A DNA stretch of 64,000 bases, taken from assembly GCA_041572275.1 (NCBI GenBank), contig JBFFSQ010000002.1, positions 3,260 through 67,259 of the forward strand, in the 5' to 3' direction. Below the pieces are notes generated by a model, which did no database searches, was not told the DNA's origin, and saw only the letters and a program-made list of their open reading frames with translations. Shown one piece after another: positions 35,959 through 45,617 of the stretch (its first letter is position 1; the number at the start of each line of letters is the position of its first letter). The stretch is from JBFFSQ01 sp041572275. Its GTDB lineage: Bacteria > Pseudomonadota > Gammaproteobacteria > SZUA-229. The position numbers and the translations under genes were made by a program.

Positions 35959-37029
35959 ATGGACGATAGATTAGCTCATAATATTAATGCAATAATAATC
36001 GCAACATTGATGTTGCTACACAGTCAAACTGTTAGTGCTGAAATTAACATCAGCGGTTATGCATCTGTTGTTGCAGGTAAAGTATTAACCGGTAATCAAT
36101 TCCTTGCTGACTACCCGAAAGCCGGGGTCTATGATACCGACTGGTCATTTTCACCCGATACCTCCGTTGGCATCCAGTTATCAGCTGACGTTAATCAACA
36201 GATATCATTCATTACACAACTCACCAGTAATGGCGCGACTGATTTTGAGGCCGAAGCTGACTGGGCTTACCTGAACTACCAGATTTCTGCTGAATATTCT
36301 GTTCAATTCGGTCGTAAACGTCTACCTCTGTATTACTATTCTGATTTTTTTGATCTCGGCTATGCCTATTACTGGATCCGACCACCGTCCGATAACTACA
36401 CCTGGCAAATTTCAAACTACAACGGCGTCAGTCTACTCTACGAAACACAGCTAGCCGAATGGGATAGTAGCTTTAATATTTATGTTGGCCGTGAAGACTC
36501 AGAGAATAATGAACTTCTCAGTCTACTGTTCGCCGCACCTACTGATGAAACCTGGAAAAACATGCTGGGATTTGTCGGCGAATTCAGTAAACATCAATAT
36601 GAGCTACGCATGACTTACCTTGTCGCACAGCTCGACCGCAATATTAATGACATTCAAGTGGCAAACGAAACCAGACAGCAATTTGCTGGACTGTCATTAA
36701 ATTTTTATGGTGAACAGCTGGTTATCCTCTCAGAGTTCAATCGCTATAAACGTAGTGCTGATGAGATATCGGTACGCACCAGCATGTTATCTGCCGGTTA
36801 TCACATTAATGATTTTACACCTCATATCACCCGCTCAACTTTCAAACAATCAGTCAATGCAGCCGGTGGTGATGAAAACCACACCACTAACAGCATTGGC
36901 CTACGCTGGGACATAGAAAAAAATACTGCTCTGAAGATACAGTACGACAAGGTCGAAGATAAGGGTATCAACATCCCCATCCTCGGTGACTCAAGTGCCA
37001 TTTCTATTGGCATGGATATAGTGTTTTGA
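35959..37029 (+). CDS. outer-membrane beta-barrel (porin-like) protein
   Basis: A 356-residue exported protein. The signal peptide covers about residues 1-27 (ending VSA), followed by alternating hydrophobic strands from INISGYASVVAGKVL onward. WAYLNYQISAEYSVQFGRKRLPLYYYSDF is typical of a porin strand pair and shows the DxxYAxLxY-like pattern of general porin-like families. The last residue is Phe (MDIVF), the usual barrel-assembly signal. GAGAAAG lies upstream of the ATG. The PstS-like gene follows 10 bases later, so porin, binding protein and GGDEF/EAL protein form one operon. Confidence 0.8.
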   Translation: MDDRLAHNINAIIIATLMLLHSQTVSAEINISGYASVVAGKVLTGNQFLADYPKAGVYDTDWSFSPDTSVGIQLSADVNQQISFITQLTSNGATDFEAEADWAYLNYQISAEYSVQFGRKRLPLYYYSDFFDLGYAYYWIRPPSDNYTWQISNYNGVSLLYETQLAEWDSSFNIYVGREDSENNELLSLLFAAPTDETWKNMLGFVGEFSKHQYELRMTYLVAQLDRNINDIQVANETRQQFAGLSLNFYGEQLVILSEFNRYKRSADEISVRTSMLSAGYHINDFTPHITRSTFKQSVNAAGGDENHTTNSIGLRWDIEKNTALKIQYDKVEDKGINIPILGDSSAISIGMDIVF

Positions 37030-37039
37030 GATTACCAGC

Positions 37040-37525
37040 ATGAACACTTATTCCGCCAACAGCCTTCGTATCACCTTCACAAGCAGAGGCTATTTTATAT
37101 CCACACTGTTCTTCTGTTTACTATGTTTGCTCATAGTAAACACGGCATTGGCCTCTGACAATAATGTAGTGCTAGTCTGCTCGAATAATTCGAACCTGAG
37201 CAACCTGAATATGACCGATATCCGGCGTATCTATTTAGGTTTAAATCCGATAAAAATCAAAACCAGTGTTAATCCTGTTCTTAATCTGTCAAATAAGGAA
37301 ATATATGAGGATTTTCTAAAGAACATCATGCACATGACAGAAGACAGCTATAAACGTAAAATGATTAAACGGGTATTCAGACGTGGAACCACTCAAATCA
37401 CAGAAGTGAACAGTATAAAAGAATTAGTCACGCATCTAAAAAACAACCCGAACGATATTAGTTTCCTGTCTGAAAAAACAGCTGGGGAAACCAATGGAAT
37501 AAAAGTGATTCAACGACTATGGTAA
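37040..37525 (+). CDS. short PstS-like periplasmic substrate-binding protein
   Basis: A 161-residue exported protein with a signal peptide (about residues 1-34, ending ALAS). The mature part matches the first lobe of PstS-like phosphate-binding proteins: NLNMTDIRRIYLGLNP resembles the conserved segment L-x-x-x-D-V-R-x-I-F-L-G. RVFRRGTTQITEVNSIKELV and ISFLSEKTAG complete a shortened fold. Full PstS is twice as long, so this may bind ligand only weakly. Its stop codon overlaps the start of the GGDEF/EAL gene, suggesting it supplies a periplasmic signal to that enzyme. Confidence 0.75.
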   Translation: MNTYSANSLRITFTSRGYFISTLFFCLLCLLIVNTALASDNNVVLVCSNNSNLSNLNMTDIRRIYLGLNPIKIKTSVNPVLNLSNKEIYEDFLKNIMHMTEDSYKRKMIKRVFRRGTTQITEVNSIKELVTHLKNNPNDISFLSEKTAGETNGIKVIQRLW

Positions 37526-39546
37526 AACGATGGAATAAAAGGATACTATTCAGCCTCACCGGCTATGTTATTGCCGGTGTCATCATTTCTCATCTTGTCC
37601 TCACCCCACTACTATACCAGACCATTTTAAACACCTATAAACACAATACCGATGAACAGTTCATTAGTCATATTCGGGAAGTTACAGGTCTACTTGGTGA
37701 TGTACTTACCACTAATCATCAACAACAGGACTATGAAGGTATAGTTGATGTACTCAACTCTGCAGTACTGGGCGGGAAAATTCTATATATCGATGTTATT
37801 ACATCAGATGGCAATATAATTTCGCCCTCTGATAGCATGTCAATAACTCCTGAGAGCTTTACTGAAGACCAGATGGTCAATCAGCATGGTGATGACATTT
37901 ATTATTTAGCCATACCCTTGCACTTTACTGACACCAGCGGCAACCCCGGCCGCCTGCGCGTAGGTTTTGACGAATCCGCAGTCACCGAAGAATATCTTTC
38001 CTTAAAACAAACAACCATCTACATTCTAATCACTTATTTTGCAGCCGTTATCCTGTTGATGTCAGCGATTACACATTACATCCACAAACCACTGCGCATT
38101 CTACAAAACAGATCGAAAGAAATCGCTGGAGGAGACACTGATATTCCACTACAACTTGCATCCAAGATCAGTGATATTCAATTTCTGGCTAATGACCTGG
38201 AAACCATGCGCAATGCTTTAGTCTCACTCGCTGAACGTATGCACGATAAAGCAACCCATGACGATCTCACTGGTCTGCCCAATCGCTATCTTTACACAGA
38301 TCATTTGGAGATGGCCATTGCCCTGGCCTCACGTGAAAATCGTTCATTCGCAGTTTTATTATTAGATTTAAACCGTTTTAAGGAAATCAATGACACGCTA
38401 GGCCATGGTATTGGTGACGATGTCCTGAAAATAACAGCGGGACGTATGCAGTCAGGTATGCGTGATTCGGATACGCTGGCCCGAATTGGTGGTGATGAAT
38501 TTTGTATTATACTAAACGGCGTTGGTCAGATATTAGCCGAAACCATTGCCAATAAAATTATTCGTTTAATTGAGCCTATTATGGATATTAAAGGGCATGC
38601 GCTAAAAATCAGTGCCAGTGTTGGTATTTCCATATTTCCGGATGATGGGGACAATTCTGAAATCCTGATGCAACGTGCAGATGTTGCCATGTACAACGCC
38701 AAGCACAACAACCTGCATGTTGCCTCTTATCACAATGATATGGACAGCGATAATATCGAAAAGCTAATGATGGCTAACGACCTGAAAAGTAATATTAGCC
38801 TGGGCTATTTCGAAGGTCTCTTTCAACCAAAAATCGATCTGAAAACAGGTCATGCGTGTGGTTGCGAATTATTACTCCGCTGGCAACACCCCCAACTAGG
38901 CATGATACTGCCCGATAAATTTATTCCCCTGGCTGAACGCGAGAACGTGATTGGAGAACTGACCCGTTGGGTGATTGGCCATTACCTGATACAATTGGTA
39001 CCCATCATCAAAAAACATCATGACTTTCATCTCTCGATTAATATTTCACCGGTTGATTTGATCGATTCAAAATTATTGTCTGCCATTAATGAAATCATTG
39101 AGAAGAGCGGTTTTCCTGCCGATAAACTCTATGTAGAGGTCACAGAAAACGCCATTATGAAAAACCCGGCACGGTCAGCCTCGGTTCTTAACGAGTTCAA
39201 TGATTCTGGTATACAGATCGCGATTGATGACTTCGGCACAGGTTATTCATCTTTAGCCTATTTACAAAAATTCCCCATTACAGAACTTAAGATTGATAAA
39301 TCATTTATCACCTACCTGACCGAAAACTCAAATAACTTCCCAATAGTAAATGCCACCATCACCATGGCACACGACCTGGGTATTACCGTTGTTGCAGAAG
39401 GAGTTGAAAGCAAAGAAGTGCTCGATTTGTTAGCCCAGATTGGCTGCGACCAGGCTCAGGGCTATTACTTCAGTAAACCGATAGATATACAACAACTTTC
39501 CAGTTGGCTGGATCAACATGCAGAAAATAGCCTGTTACAGGAATAG
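37519..39546 (+). CDS. membrane GGDEF/EAL cyclic-di-GMP enzyme
   Basis: An inner-membrane 675-residue protein. A first helix (about residues 10-30) and a second (about 170-190) flank a periplasmic sensor domain of about 135 residues. HAMP follows (to about 240), then GGDEF (about 250-410) with intact catalytic RIGGDEF, and EAL (about 420-670). The EAL domain keeps E in CELLLRW, N in INISPVDL, the DDFGTGYSSL loop and AEGVES, so both synthesis and breakdown of c-di-GMP look possible. The gene overlaps the PstS-like gene by seven bases, suggesting the periplasmic protein controls it. Confidence 0.92.
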   Translation: MVKRWNKRILFSLTGYVIAGVIISHLVLTPLLYQTILNTYKHNTDEQFISHIREVTGLLGDVLTTNHQQQDYEGIVDVLNSAVLGGKILYIDVITSDGNIISPSDSMSITPESFTEDQMVNQHGDDIYYLAIPLHFTDTSGNPGRLRVGFDESAVTEEYLSLKQTTIYILITYFAAVILLMSAITHYIHKPLRILQNRSKEIAGGDTDIPLQLASKISDIQFLANDLETMRNALVSLAERMHDKATHDDLTGLPNRYLYTDHLEMAIALASRENRSFAVLLLDLNRFKEINDTLGHGIGDDVLKITAGRMQSGMRDSDTLARIGGDEFCIILNGVGQILAETIANKIIRLIEPIMDIKGHALKISASVGISIFPDDGDNSEILMQRADVAMYNAKHNNLHVASYHNDMDSDNIEKLMMANDLKSNISLGYFEGLFQPKIDLKTGHACGCELLLRWQHPQLGMILPDKFIPLAERENVIGELTRWVIGHYLIQLVPIIKKHHDFHLSINISPVDLIDSKLLSAINEIIEKSGFPADKLYVEVTENAIMKNPARSASVLNEFNDSGIQIAIDDFGTGYSSLAYLQKFPITELKIDKSFITYLTENSNNFPIVNATITMAHDLGITVVAEGVESKEVLDLLAQIGCDQAQGYYFSKPIDIQQLSSWLDQHAENSLLQE

Positions 39547-39569
39547 ATAGCTAGTAAAAATAAAAAGAA

Positions 39570-40514
39570 TTAACGAATAATGTCTGTGCCTTCATCGTCA
39601 TCATCATCGTCATCTTCATTACTGCTTGTGACTGTAACTTCTTCTGATACGACATAAACAAGATTATCATTTACACCAGCACGATCGAAATCTGTCTGAC
39701 AGGTTAAAGCAACCGTGTAATTCCCTGCCTCAACAAATCCGACTTCATATTCATAATTTCCACTATCCGGATTAAAAATTACATTTGCCGAGGTAACATA
39801 CAGCGCTGAATCCATATCCAAACCATCCACATCAATATTGAAACCAGCAAACACATAAACCGCATTGTAGGTATCAGGATCGTTATCCGAACATGCAGGC
39901 AAGGTCAACCAGGTCTGTTCAATCGAGCCAGAAATGACCCCGGATAAATCATCATCAATCAAGCGCAATGTCGGCCGTAATTCATATTTGCCACTGTTAC
40001 CAGACTCGACAACAGATTTACGTAAATCAAAATCAATTGTTTTACGCGCATCCTGGTGCGAATCGACAGAAAAGGCTGTATTAATTTTCAAGCCCGATTC
40101 ACTACCACTGGGAATAATTAACTCATGAACAGAGCCATCAGTGAACGTAATTGAAGCCGAGTCGACGTGTAACCGAATCCAGTCGTACTGTCCCGCCGGG
40201 AGTACAACATCATCCAGCAATGTCTCACTACGAGTGCCCTGTAAACTTAATAAATTGATGGTTCGGGTTTCTGCCTGATCAGGTGGTACAACGATAGTTT
40301 CACCATCGGCGGGTTGAATGGAAATACCGGTAAAGGTCACCCAGACTTCGGTGGCATCATCTACAGCCGCATCAGTGATACTTAGCGTAAGCATACCGGC
40401 ACCACCGCCTCTGCCTGCATCCATACTGGTATCACCCGCACCACAACCCTGTAACATCATGATCATGAAGCTCAGAAGAATGGTTCTCACTTTGTTTGTA
40501 TTATTATTATTCAT
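39570..40514 (-). CDS. DUF4382 lipoprotein
   Basis: A 314-residue lipoprotein. The signal peptide ends in a lipobox LQGC with Cys24 as the lipid anchor. A short Gly-rich linker is followed by a DUF4382 domain (LTLSITDAAVDDATEVWVTF; YDWIRLHVDSASITF; YELRPTLRLIDD). The C-terminal third resembles a beta-sandwich carbohydrate-binding-like domain (AGNYTVALTCQTDF) and ends in an acidic Asp tail. DUF4382 proteins are surface or periplasmic lipoproteins with unknown roles. AAGGA lies upstream of the start. It converges with the GGDEF/EAL gene with only 23 bases between. Confidence 0.87.
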   Translation of the reverse strand: MNNNNTNKVRTILLSFMIMMLQGCGAGDTSMDAGRGGGAGMLTLSITDAAVDDATEVWVTFTGISIQPADGETIVVPPDQAETRTINLLSLQGTRSETLLDDVVLPAGQYDWIRLHVDSASITFTDGSVHELIIPSGSESGLKINTAFSVDSHQDARKTIDFDLRKSVVESGNSGKYELRPTLRLIDDDLSGVISGSIEQTWLTLPACSDNDPDTYNAVYVFAGFNIDVDGLDMDSALYVTSANVIFNPDSGNYEYEVGFVEAGNYTVALTCQTDFDRAGVNDNLVYVVSEEVTVTSSNEDDDDDDDEGTDIIR

Positions 40515-40882
40515 CTCATTATTTCCTTCATTTTCTACTATCCATGAACAACTTAATGATTAATTGTATTTAACATCTCACCACCTAACGATCATTGTTG
40601 TCGTCATGAGACTGTGCGGGGTCATTTTGATACCACATTCGCGAGCAAACTTATTTATGTTATTTTGCTCACAAATATGACTTTATGGTTTAACCATACC
40701 ACGATAGAAGTCAAGTTTTGTGAACCACATCACAGAAATATTAATTATCTATAAAATCAGTCACTTATATTATATTCCAGATTGAAATCAATCACTCTAT
40801 CCCATTGATTTTATAGATATTTTTTAGTCGCACATAAGCATAATCAATATCTGTATAAACCGAACCATTTGTACCGAAAACA
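40515..40882. other. intergenic region with a 15-bp palindrome
   Basis: About 370 bases between the end of uvrB and the DUF4382 start. It is AT-rich and contains the palindrome TATGGTT-T-AACCATA at 40684-40698, about 170 bases upstream of the lipoprotein start, which could be an operator. No uvrB terminator with a T-run was found. Confidence 0.4.
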
Positions 40883-42889
40883 TCAAACTCCAGCTCCGAG
40901 GGCTAGTTTTCGTAAATCATCAATTTTATCACGAATAGCCGCTGCCTCTTCAAACTCCAGATTCTGGGCATGGCTGTACATCTGTTTTTCCAGCACATCA
41001 ATTTCATGGCTGGCCTGAGCGGCAGACATATGTGCGTATTCACTGCGTCCCTCGGCCACTTTCATAAATTTCTGCTGATAACGCTGTTCATAGCCCGCCT
41101 CCATCACATCGGTGATCGCCTTTTGAATACCTCGCGGCGTGATGCCATGCTGCTTGTTATAAGCCACCTGTTTATGACGTCTACGTTCAGTTTCATCCAG
41201 TGCGCGCCGCATGGAGCCGGTGATTTTATCGGCATAAAGAATGGCTTTACCATTTAGATTACGCGCTGCTCGACCGATAGTCTGAATCAAGGAACGATCC
41301 GACCTCAGGAAGCCTTCCTTATCCGCGTCCAGGATCGCCACCAGTGACACCTCTGGCATATCCAGCCCTTCTCTAAGTAAATTGATACCCACCAACACAT
41401 CAAACTCACCCAATCGCAGGTCACGGAGAATCTCCATACGCTCCACTGTATCGATATCAGAATGTAAATAACGCACACGGACACCATGCTCAGTAAGGTA
41501 ATCAGTTAGATCTTCTGACATACGCTTGGTCAAGGTGGTAATCAGGACACGCTCATTGATGGCCGCACGCTTGTTGATTTCAGAGAGTACATCATCCACC
41601 TGGGTTGCGACTGGCCTTACCTCCACCTCTGGATCAATCAGGCCTGTCGGCCTGACCACCTGCTCTGCAACCTGCTGAGCATGTTCCTGCTCATAGCTAC
41701 CCGGTGTTGCCGACACAAATATAGTCTGTGGTCGTATTTTCTCAAACTCTTCAAACCGCAAGGGGCGGTTATCCAGGGCAGACAATAGCCGAAAACCATA
41801 ATTCACCAGATTCTCCTTGCGTGATCTATCTCCCTTATACATACCGCCAATCTGAGGAATAGTGACATGGCTCTCATCGATAACGAGCAAGGCATTATCA
41901 GGCAAATAATCAAATAGACACGGTGGTGGCTCACCGGGGGCCCGTCCCGACAGGTAACGCGAATAGTTTTCAATACCATTGCAGTAGCCCAGTTCACGCA
42001 TCATTTCAATATCGAACTGGGTGCGCTGCTCCAGACGCTGAGCTTCCACCAGCTTATTGTTTTCCCTGAATTCCGCCAGGCGCTCCCGTAACTCATCCTT
42101 AATACGGTCGATAGCACTCTCAATGGTATGACGTGGTGTTACATAATGCGTCTTAGGGTAGACAGTTAAACGTGCTACCTTACGTAGCACTTCACCCGTC
42201 AGTGGATCGAAATAACTGAGCTGTTCAATTTCATCATCAAACATTTCTACCCGCACAGCCTCTCGCTCGGAATCAGCAGGGTGTATATCGAGCACTTCAC
42301 CACGTACCCGGTAGCAACCACGTTTCAGCTCCATATCATTACGCGTGTATTGCATTTCTGCCAGCCGTCGCAGGATATCGCGCTGATTGATCATGTCTCC
42401 ACGAACCAGATGCAACATCATACTTAAATAGGATTCTGGATCACCCAGACCATAGATGGCGGACACAGTTGCCACAATTATGGTGTCTTCCCTCTCCATA
42501 ATCGCCTTGGTCGCCGATAGTCGCATCTGCTCAATATGCTCATTCACCGAGGCATCTTTTTCAATAAATGTATCACTGGACGGCACATAAGCCTCTGGCT
42601 GGTAATAATCGTAATAGGAGACAAAGTATTCCACTGAACTCTGCGGAAACAGTTCCTTCATTTCCCCATAGAGCTGAGCAGCAAGGGTCTTGTTCGGTGC
42701 CAGTATCATGGTCGGTCGTTGCGTCTGCAGAATGACATTGGCAATGGTAAAAGTCTTACCTGAACCGGTAACCCCTAACAAAGTCTGATCTGCAAGACCA
42801 TCATTAAGGCCTTCAACCAGCGTTTCGATAGCATTTGGCTGATCACCTGCCGGTTGATTGTCAGTATTGATTTCAAAAAGCTTTGACAT
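40883..42889 (-). CDS. uvrB: UvrABC excinuclease subunit B
   Basis: The damage-verifying subunit of nucleotide excision repair, an ATP-driven DNA-opening protein that loads UvrC. The 668-residue length is standard. Walker A lies in [12 protein letters not shown] (about residues 38-48), the DNA-clamping beta-hairpin in [13 protein letters not shown], and helicase motifs in [22 protein letters not shown] and TIGRAARN. The UVR motif that contacts UvrC is at the C-terminus (ELEKQM-type helix, here IDVLEKQM...[11 protein letters not shown]). No clear LexA box is visible upstream, so SOS control is not obvious. Confidence 0.97.
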   Translation of the reverse strand: MSKLFEINTDNQPAGDQPNAIETLVEGLNDGLADQTLLGVTGSGKTFTIANVILQTQRPTMILAPNKTLAAQLYGEMKELFPQSSVEYFVSYYDYYQPEAYVPSSDTFIEKDASVNEHIEQMRLSATKAIMEREDTIIVATVSAIYGLGDPESYLSMMLHLVRGDMINQRDILRRLAEMQYTRNDMELKRGCYRVRGEVLDIHPADSEREAVRVEMFDDEIEQLSYFDPLTGEVLRKVARLTVYPKTHYVTPRHTIESAIDRIKDELRERLAEFRENNKLVEAQRLEQRTQFDIEMMRELGYCNGIENYSRYLSGRAPGEPPPCLFDYLPDNALLVIDESHVTIPQIGGMYKGDRSRKENLVNYGFRLLSALDNRPLRFEEFEKIRPQTIFVSATPGSYEQEHAQQVAEQVVRPTGLIDPEVEVRPVATQVDDVLSEINKRAAINERVLITTLTKRMSEDLTDYLTEHGVRVRYLHSDIDTVERMEILRDLRLGEFDVLVGINLLREGLDMPEVSLVAILDADKEGFLRSDRSLIQTIGRAARNLNGKAILYADKITGSMRRALDETERRRHKQVAYNKQHGITPRGIQKAITDVMEAGYEQRYQQKFMKVAEGRSEYAHMSAAQASHEIDVLEKQMYSHAQNLEFEEAAAIRDKIDDLRKLALGAGV

Positions 42890-42937
42890 TGTCTACAATT
42901 GCACTGTTTTAGAAAATAATAATCTTTTTTCAGGAAT

Positions 42938-44125
42938 ATGACCTTGGCCCTACAATCTTCCAACCGCATTCAAAAAGTTAAACCCTCACCAACTCTGGCG
43001 GTTACGGCACTCGCTGCACAACTGCGAGCAGAAGGCCGTGACGTCATTGGCCTGGCCGCGGGTGAACCGGATTTTGATACACCGGACCACGTCAAACAAG
43101 CAGCCATTGAGGCCATCCAGAATGGGTTCACCAAATACACAGCGGTGGATGGCACTCCTGAACTGAAACAGGCCATTATAAACAAGTTTAAGCAAGATAA
43201 TGGCTTAACCTACTCTGCCAATGAGATTCTTGTATCCTGCGGTGGTAAGCAGAGCTTTTTTAATCTGGCTCAGGCCCTGCTGAATCCAGGTGATGAAGTT
43301 ATTATTCCTGCACCCTACTGGGTCTCCTACCCTGACATGGTCAAACTCGCTGATGGCGAACCCGTAATTGTAGCCGGTAATCAGTCCCAGGGTTTTAAAA
43401 TCACGGCCGACCAACTACGAGCCGCCATTACAGACAAAACACGCCTGTTTGTCATTAACAGCCCATCCAACCCTTCTGGCAAGGCCTATTCACTGGCTGA
43501 ACTGAAAGCTCTGGCTGAGGTACTGCTGGAACATCCGCAGGTCCTCATTGCCACCGATGATATGTACGAACACATCATCTGGACGGAAGAAGGCTTCTGC
43601 AACATCCTCAACGCCTGTCCAGAGTTGAAAGATCGCACGATTGTACTTAACGGTGTTTCCAAAGCCTACGCCATGACTGGCTGGCGTATTGGCTATGCCG
43701 GTGGCCCAGCAGAATTGATTAAAAACATGAAAAAAGTGCAGTCACAAAGCACATCAAATCCGACCTCCATTTCACAGGTTGCCGCACAGGCTGCACTGGA
43801 AGGCGATCAGTCACGCCTGAGCGAAATGAACAAGGCATTCAAGGAGCGCCATGATTTCGTGCTGAAGTCCCTGCTGGCCATGGATGGCGTTGAATGCCTT
43901 CCCAGTGACGGTACCTTTTACATATTCCCCAGCTTTCATCAGGTCATGGCTAAAATGGGCCTGGACGATGATGTTAAACTGGCTGAAAAAATGCTTGCTG
44001 AGGCAGAAGTGGCACTGGTACCTGGGTCTGCTTTTGGCATTCAGGGCCATATGCGCATCTCATTTGCCACTGACATGGCAACTCTGGAAAAAGCCCTGGA
44101 AAGGATTGCAAAATTTGTTGCCTAA
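42938..44125 (+). CDS. aspartate aminotransferase-type class I aminotransferase
   Basis: A 395-residue cytosolic PLP enzyme of the Iγ/AspC-like group that converts aspartate and 2-oxoglutarate to oxaloacetate and glutamate. Motifs are PSPTLAVTALAAQLRAEG, GLAAGEPDFDTP, PAPYWVSYPDM, NSPSNPSGKAY (PLP contact), and NGVSKAYAMTGWRIGYA with the Schiff-base Lys. The C-terminus has MRISFATDM, the Arg of which binds the substrate carboxylate. Prephenate aminotransferase activity is also possible in this subfamily. It is divergent from uvrB and followed by tRNA-Asn, an arrangement that also occurs in related gammaproteobacteria. Confidence 0.92.
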   Translation: MTLALQSSNRIQKVKPSPTLAVTALAAQLRAEGRDVIGLAAGEPDFDTPDHVKQAAIEAIQNGFTKYTAVDGTPELKQAIINKFKQDNGLTYSANEILVSCGGKQSFFNLAQALLNPGDEVIIPAPYWVSYPDMVKLADGEPVIVAGNQSQGFKITADQLRAAITDKTRLFVINSPSNPSGKAYSLAELKALAEVLLEHPQVLIATDDMYEHIIWTEEGFCNILNACPELKDRTIVLNGVSKAYAMTGWRIGYAGGPAELIKNMKKVQSQSTSNPTSISQVAAQAALEGDQSRLSEMNKAFKERHDFVLKSLLAMDGVECLPSDGTFYIFPSFHQVMAKMGLDDDVKLAEKMLAEAEVALVPGSAFGIQGHMRISFATDMATLEKALERIAKFVA

Positions 44126-44164
44126 CGGTTGACCGGCTCATAACAAATCGTTAATATATCGCCC

Positions 44165-44187
44165 TCTCAAAGACAACCCCTTTGAGA
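44165..44187 (+). terminator. hairpin between the aminotransferase gene and tRNA-Asn
   Basis: An 8-bp perfect stem (TCTCAAAG at 44165-44172, CTTTGAGA at 44180-44187) with a seven-base loop, directly before the tRNA. No T-run follows, so it may mark an RNA processing or partial termination point. Confidence 0.45.
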
Positions 44188-44193
44188 CGCTAT

Positions 44194-44269
44194 TCCCTGA
44201 TAGCTCAGTTGGTAGAGCAAATGACTGTTAATCATTGGGTCGCTGGTTCGAGTCCAGCTCGGGGAGCCA
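44194..44269 (+). tRNA. tRNA-Asn(GTT)
   Basis: A 76-base tRNA with CCA encoded. The acceptor stem TCCCTGA pairs with TCGGGGA, with one G-T pair. The D loop has AGCTCAGTTGGTAGAGC, the anticodon loop ACTGTTAAT with anticodon GTT at 44227-44229, and the T arm GCTGGTTCGAGTCCAGC. It decodes AAC/AAU. Confidence 0.98.
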
Positions 44270-44276
44270 AATACTG

Positions 44277-44311
44277 AGGCCTCGCACGATGTGCGGGGCC
44301 TTTTTTATTTG
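44277..44311 (+). terminator. rho-independent terminator after tRNA-Asn
   Basis: An 11-bp GC-rich stem with one G-T pair (AGGCCTCGCAC and its partner up to 44301), a three-base loop, and then TTTTTT followed by ATTT. It lies eight bases after the tRNA 3' end. Confidence 0.9.
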
Positions 44312-44550
44312 AGCGACTTCAGCATCCACAAACTTCCTGATCAAAGCCGGTTGTGATCGCACATTCAACACCCTTCTGATACATTTTCTGTATTATGATG
44401 GTCTGCCTCTTACACCCAGACAATAGGCAATCCCCTTTCGTCACTGGCTGCAGAGTAATACATACCCGGATAAACTGAGGCCAGAAAAAATGCAACCTTT
44501 AGGTCTGCTTCGCCTCTAATGATGAAATAACACAACTAGCAATCAACAAT

Positions 44551-45036
44551 ATGAAGCGCCCCCTGTCATTTCTAGTTCTAATTAGCCTCTTCTCAAGCCC
44601 AGTGCTGCTCGCCCAAATCAACCTCGACAGCCTGCCAGCCTACAGTATTCACTATGATCCTCTGCGCGACCCTTTCCAGGATGGTCATGCGGCCATTAAA
44701 CTCGCAAACACAACACAACGTCGCGTACTCATAGAAGTTGGTGGTGACTGGTGCAAATGGTGTCATGTTCTGGATAAATTCCTCAATGATAATCCAGACA
44801 TAAAAACGAAATTGCACCAGACTTTTGTTATGCTAAAAGTCAATGTCAGTGATGAAAATGATAACCGTGAATTTTTGAATGCCTTTCCAAAACCACTGGG
44901 TTACCCGCATATGTATATTGCTGAGAACGACGGAAATATTCTGTTATCCAAAGACACTGCTGAATTTCTCAACAATGGTAGCTACTCACGTGAACGTTTC
45001 CTGGAGTTTTTTGATCAGTGGGCATTAAAACCATGA
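44551..45036 (+). CDS. exported thioredoxin-fold protein
   Basis: A 161-residue periplasmic protein. Residues 1 to about 21 are a signal peptide (ending LLA). The thioredoxin fold carries WCKWC (Cys68, Cys71), preceded by VLIEVGGDWCKW, a pattern seen in DsbD-gamma/DUF255-like thioredoxins. The second half (YPHMYIAENDGNILLSKD) completes the fold with the cis-Pro loop. Its stop overlaps the next gene (ATGA). It probably supports folding or redox state of the exported dehydrogenase subunits in this operon, an inference from position. Confidence 0.82.
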   Translation: MKRPLSFLVLISLFSSPVLLAQINLDSLPAYSIHYDPLRDPFQDGHAAIKLANTTQRRVLIEVGGDWCKWCHVLDKFLNDNPDIKTKLHQTFVMLKVNVSDENDNREFLNAFPKPLGYPHMYIAENDGNILLSKDTAEFLNNGSYSRERFLEFFDQWALKP

Positions 45037-45617
45037 GCACATCATTTACATCACTGGACAGACGCAGTTTTATCAAGCTATTGGCAACGGCTGTAGCCAG
45101 TTACCCACTCGCCAGCCTGGCCGACAAGCGCAAAAATCCAGCCGTTGATTTGAAAACGATTGATGAGCCCTGGCAGACAATCGCGGCTGTTCAGGAACAT
45201 TTATTTCCAGCCGATGAAAACAGCCCCGGCGCCTCTGATATTAATGCTCTGCAATACTTACAGACCATGCTGACAGCTCCGGATATGGAAGAAGATGAAC
45301 GTCAATTTATTGTCAACGGTGAGAAATGGCTGAATGAATTATCATTGCAAATACATTCAAAAAAATTTATCGATCTTGATACAGAAACCCGTGAACAGAT
45401 TTTAAGAAAAATTGAACAAAGTCGTGCAGGCGGAAACTGGTTATCCACTCAACTGACCTACATTATCGAAGCCCTGCTCAGTGACCCTGTGTACGGTGGT
45501 AATCCAGATGGTATTGGCTGGAACTGGTTACAACACCAACCAGGTTTCCCGACGCCATCAGCTGACAAGATGTACTACAAGCTCGGCAAGCCCGTATACC
45601 GGAGCACCAAAGCATGA
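45033..45617 (+). CDS. gluconate 2-dehydrogenase subunit 3 family protein (Tat-exported)
   Basis: A 194-residue protein beginning MSTSFTSLDRRSFIKLLATA, a twin-arginine signal with DRRSFIK. The start overlaps the preceding stop as ATGA; an upstream in-frame GTG is less likely. The mature part matches gluconate 2-dehydrogenase subunit 3: WQTIAAVQEHLFPADENSPGA at its start, then WLSTQLTYIIEALLSDPVYGGN and GWNWLQHQPGFP at its end. Such small subunits chaperone and co-export the flavin subunit, encoded next, which lacks its own signal. The two would form a periplasmic alcohol or sugar-acid dehydrogenase. Confidence 0.88.
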   Translation: MSTSFTSLDRRSFIKLLATAVASYPLASLADKRKNPAVDLKTIDEPWQTIAAVQEHLFPADENSPGASDINALQYLQTMLTAPDMEEDERQFIVNGEKWLNELSLQIHSKKFIDLDTETREQILRKIEQSRAGGNWLSTQLTYIIEALLSDPVYGGNPDGIGWNWLQHQPGFPTPSADKMYYKLGKPVYRSTKA

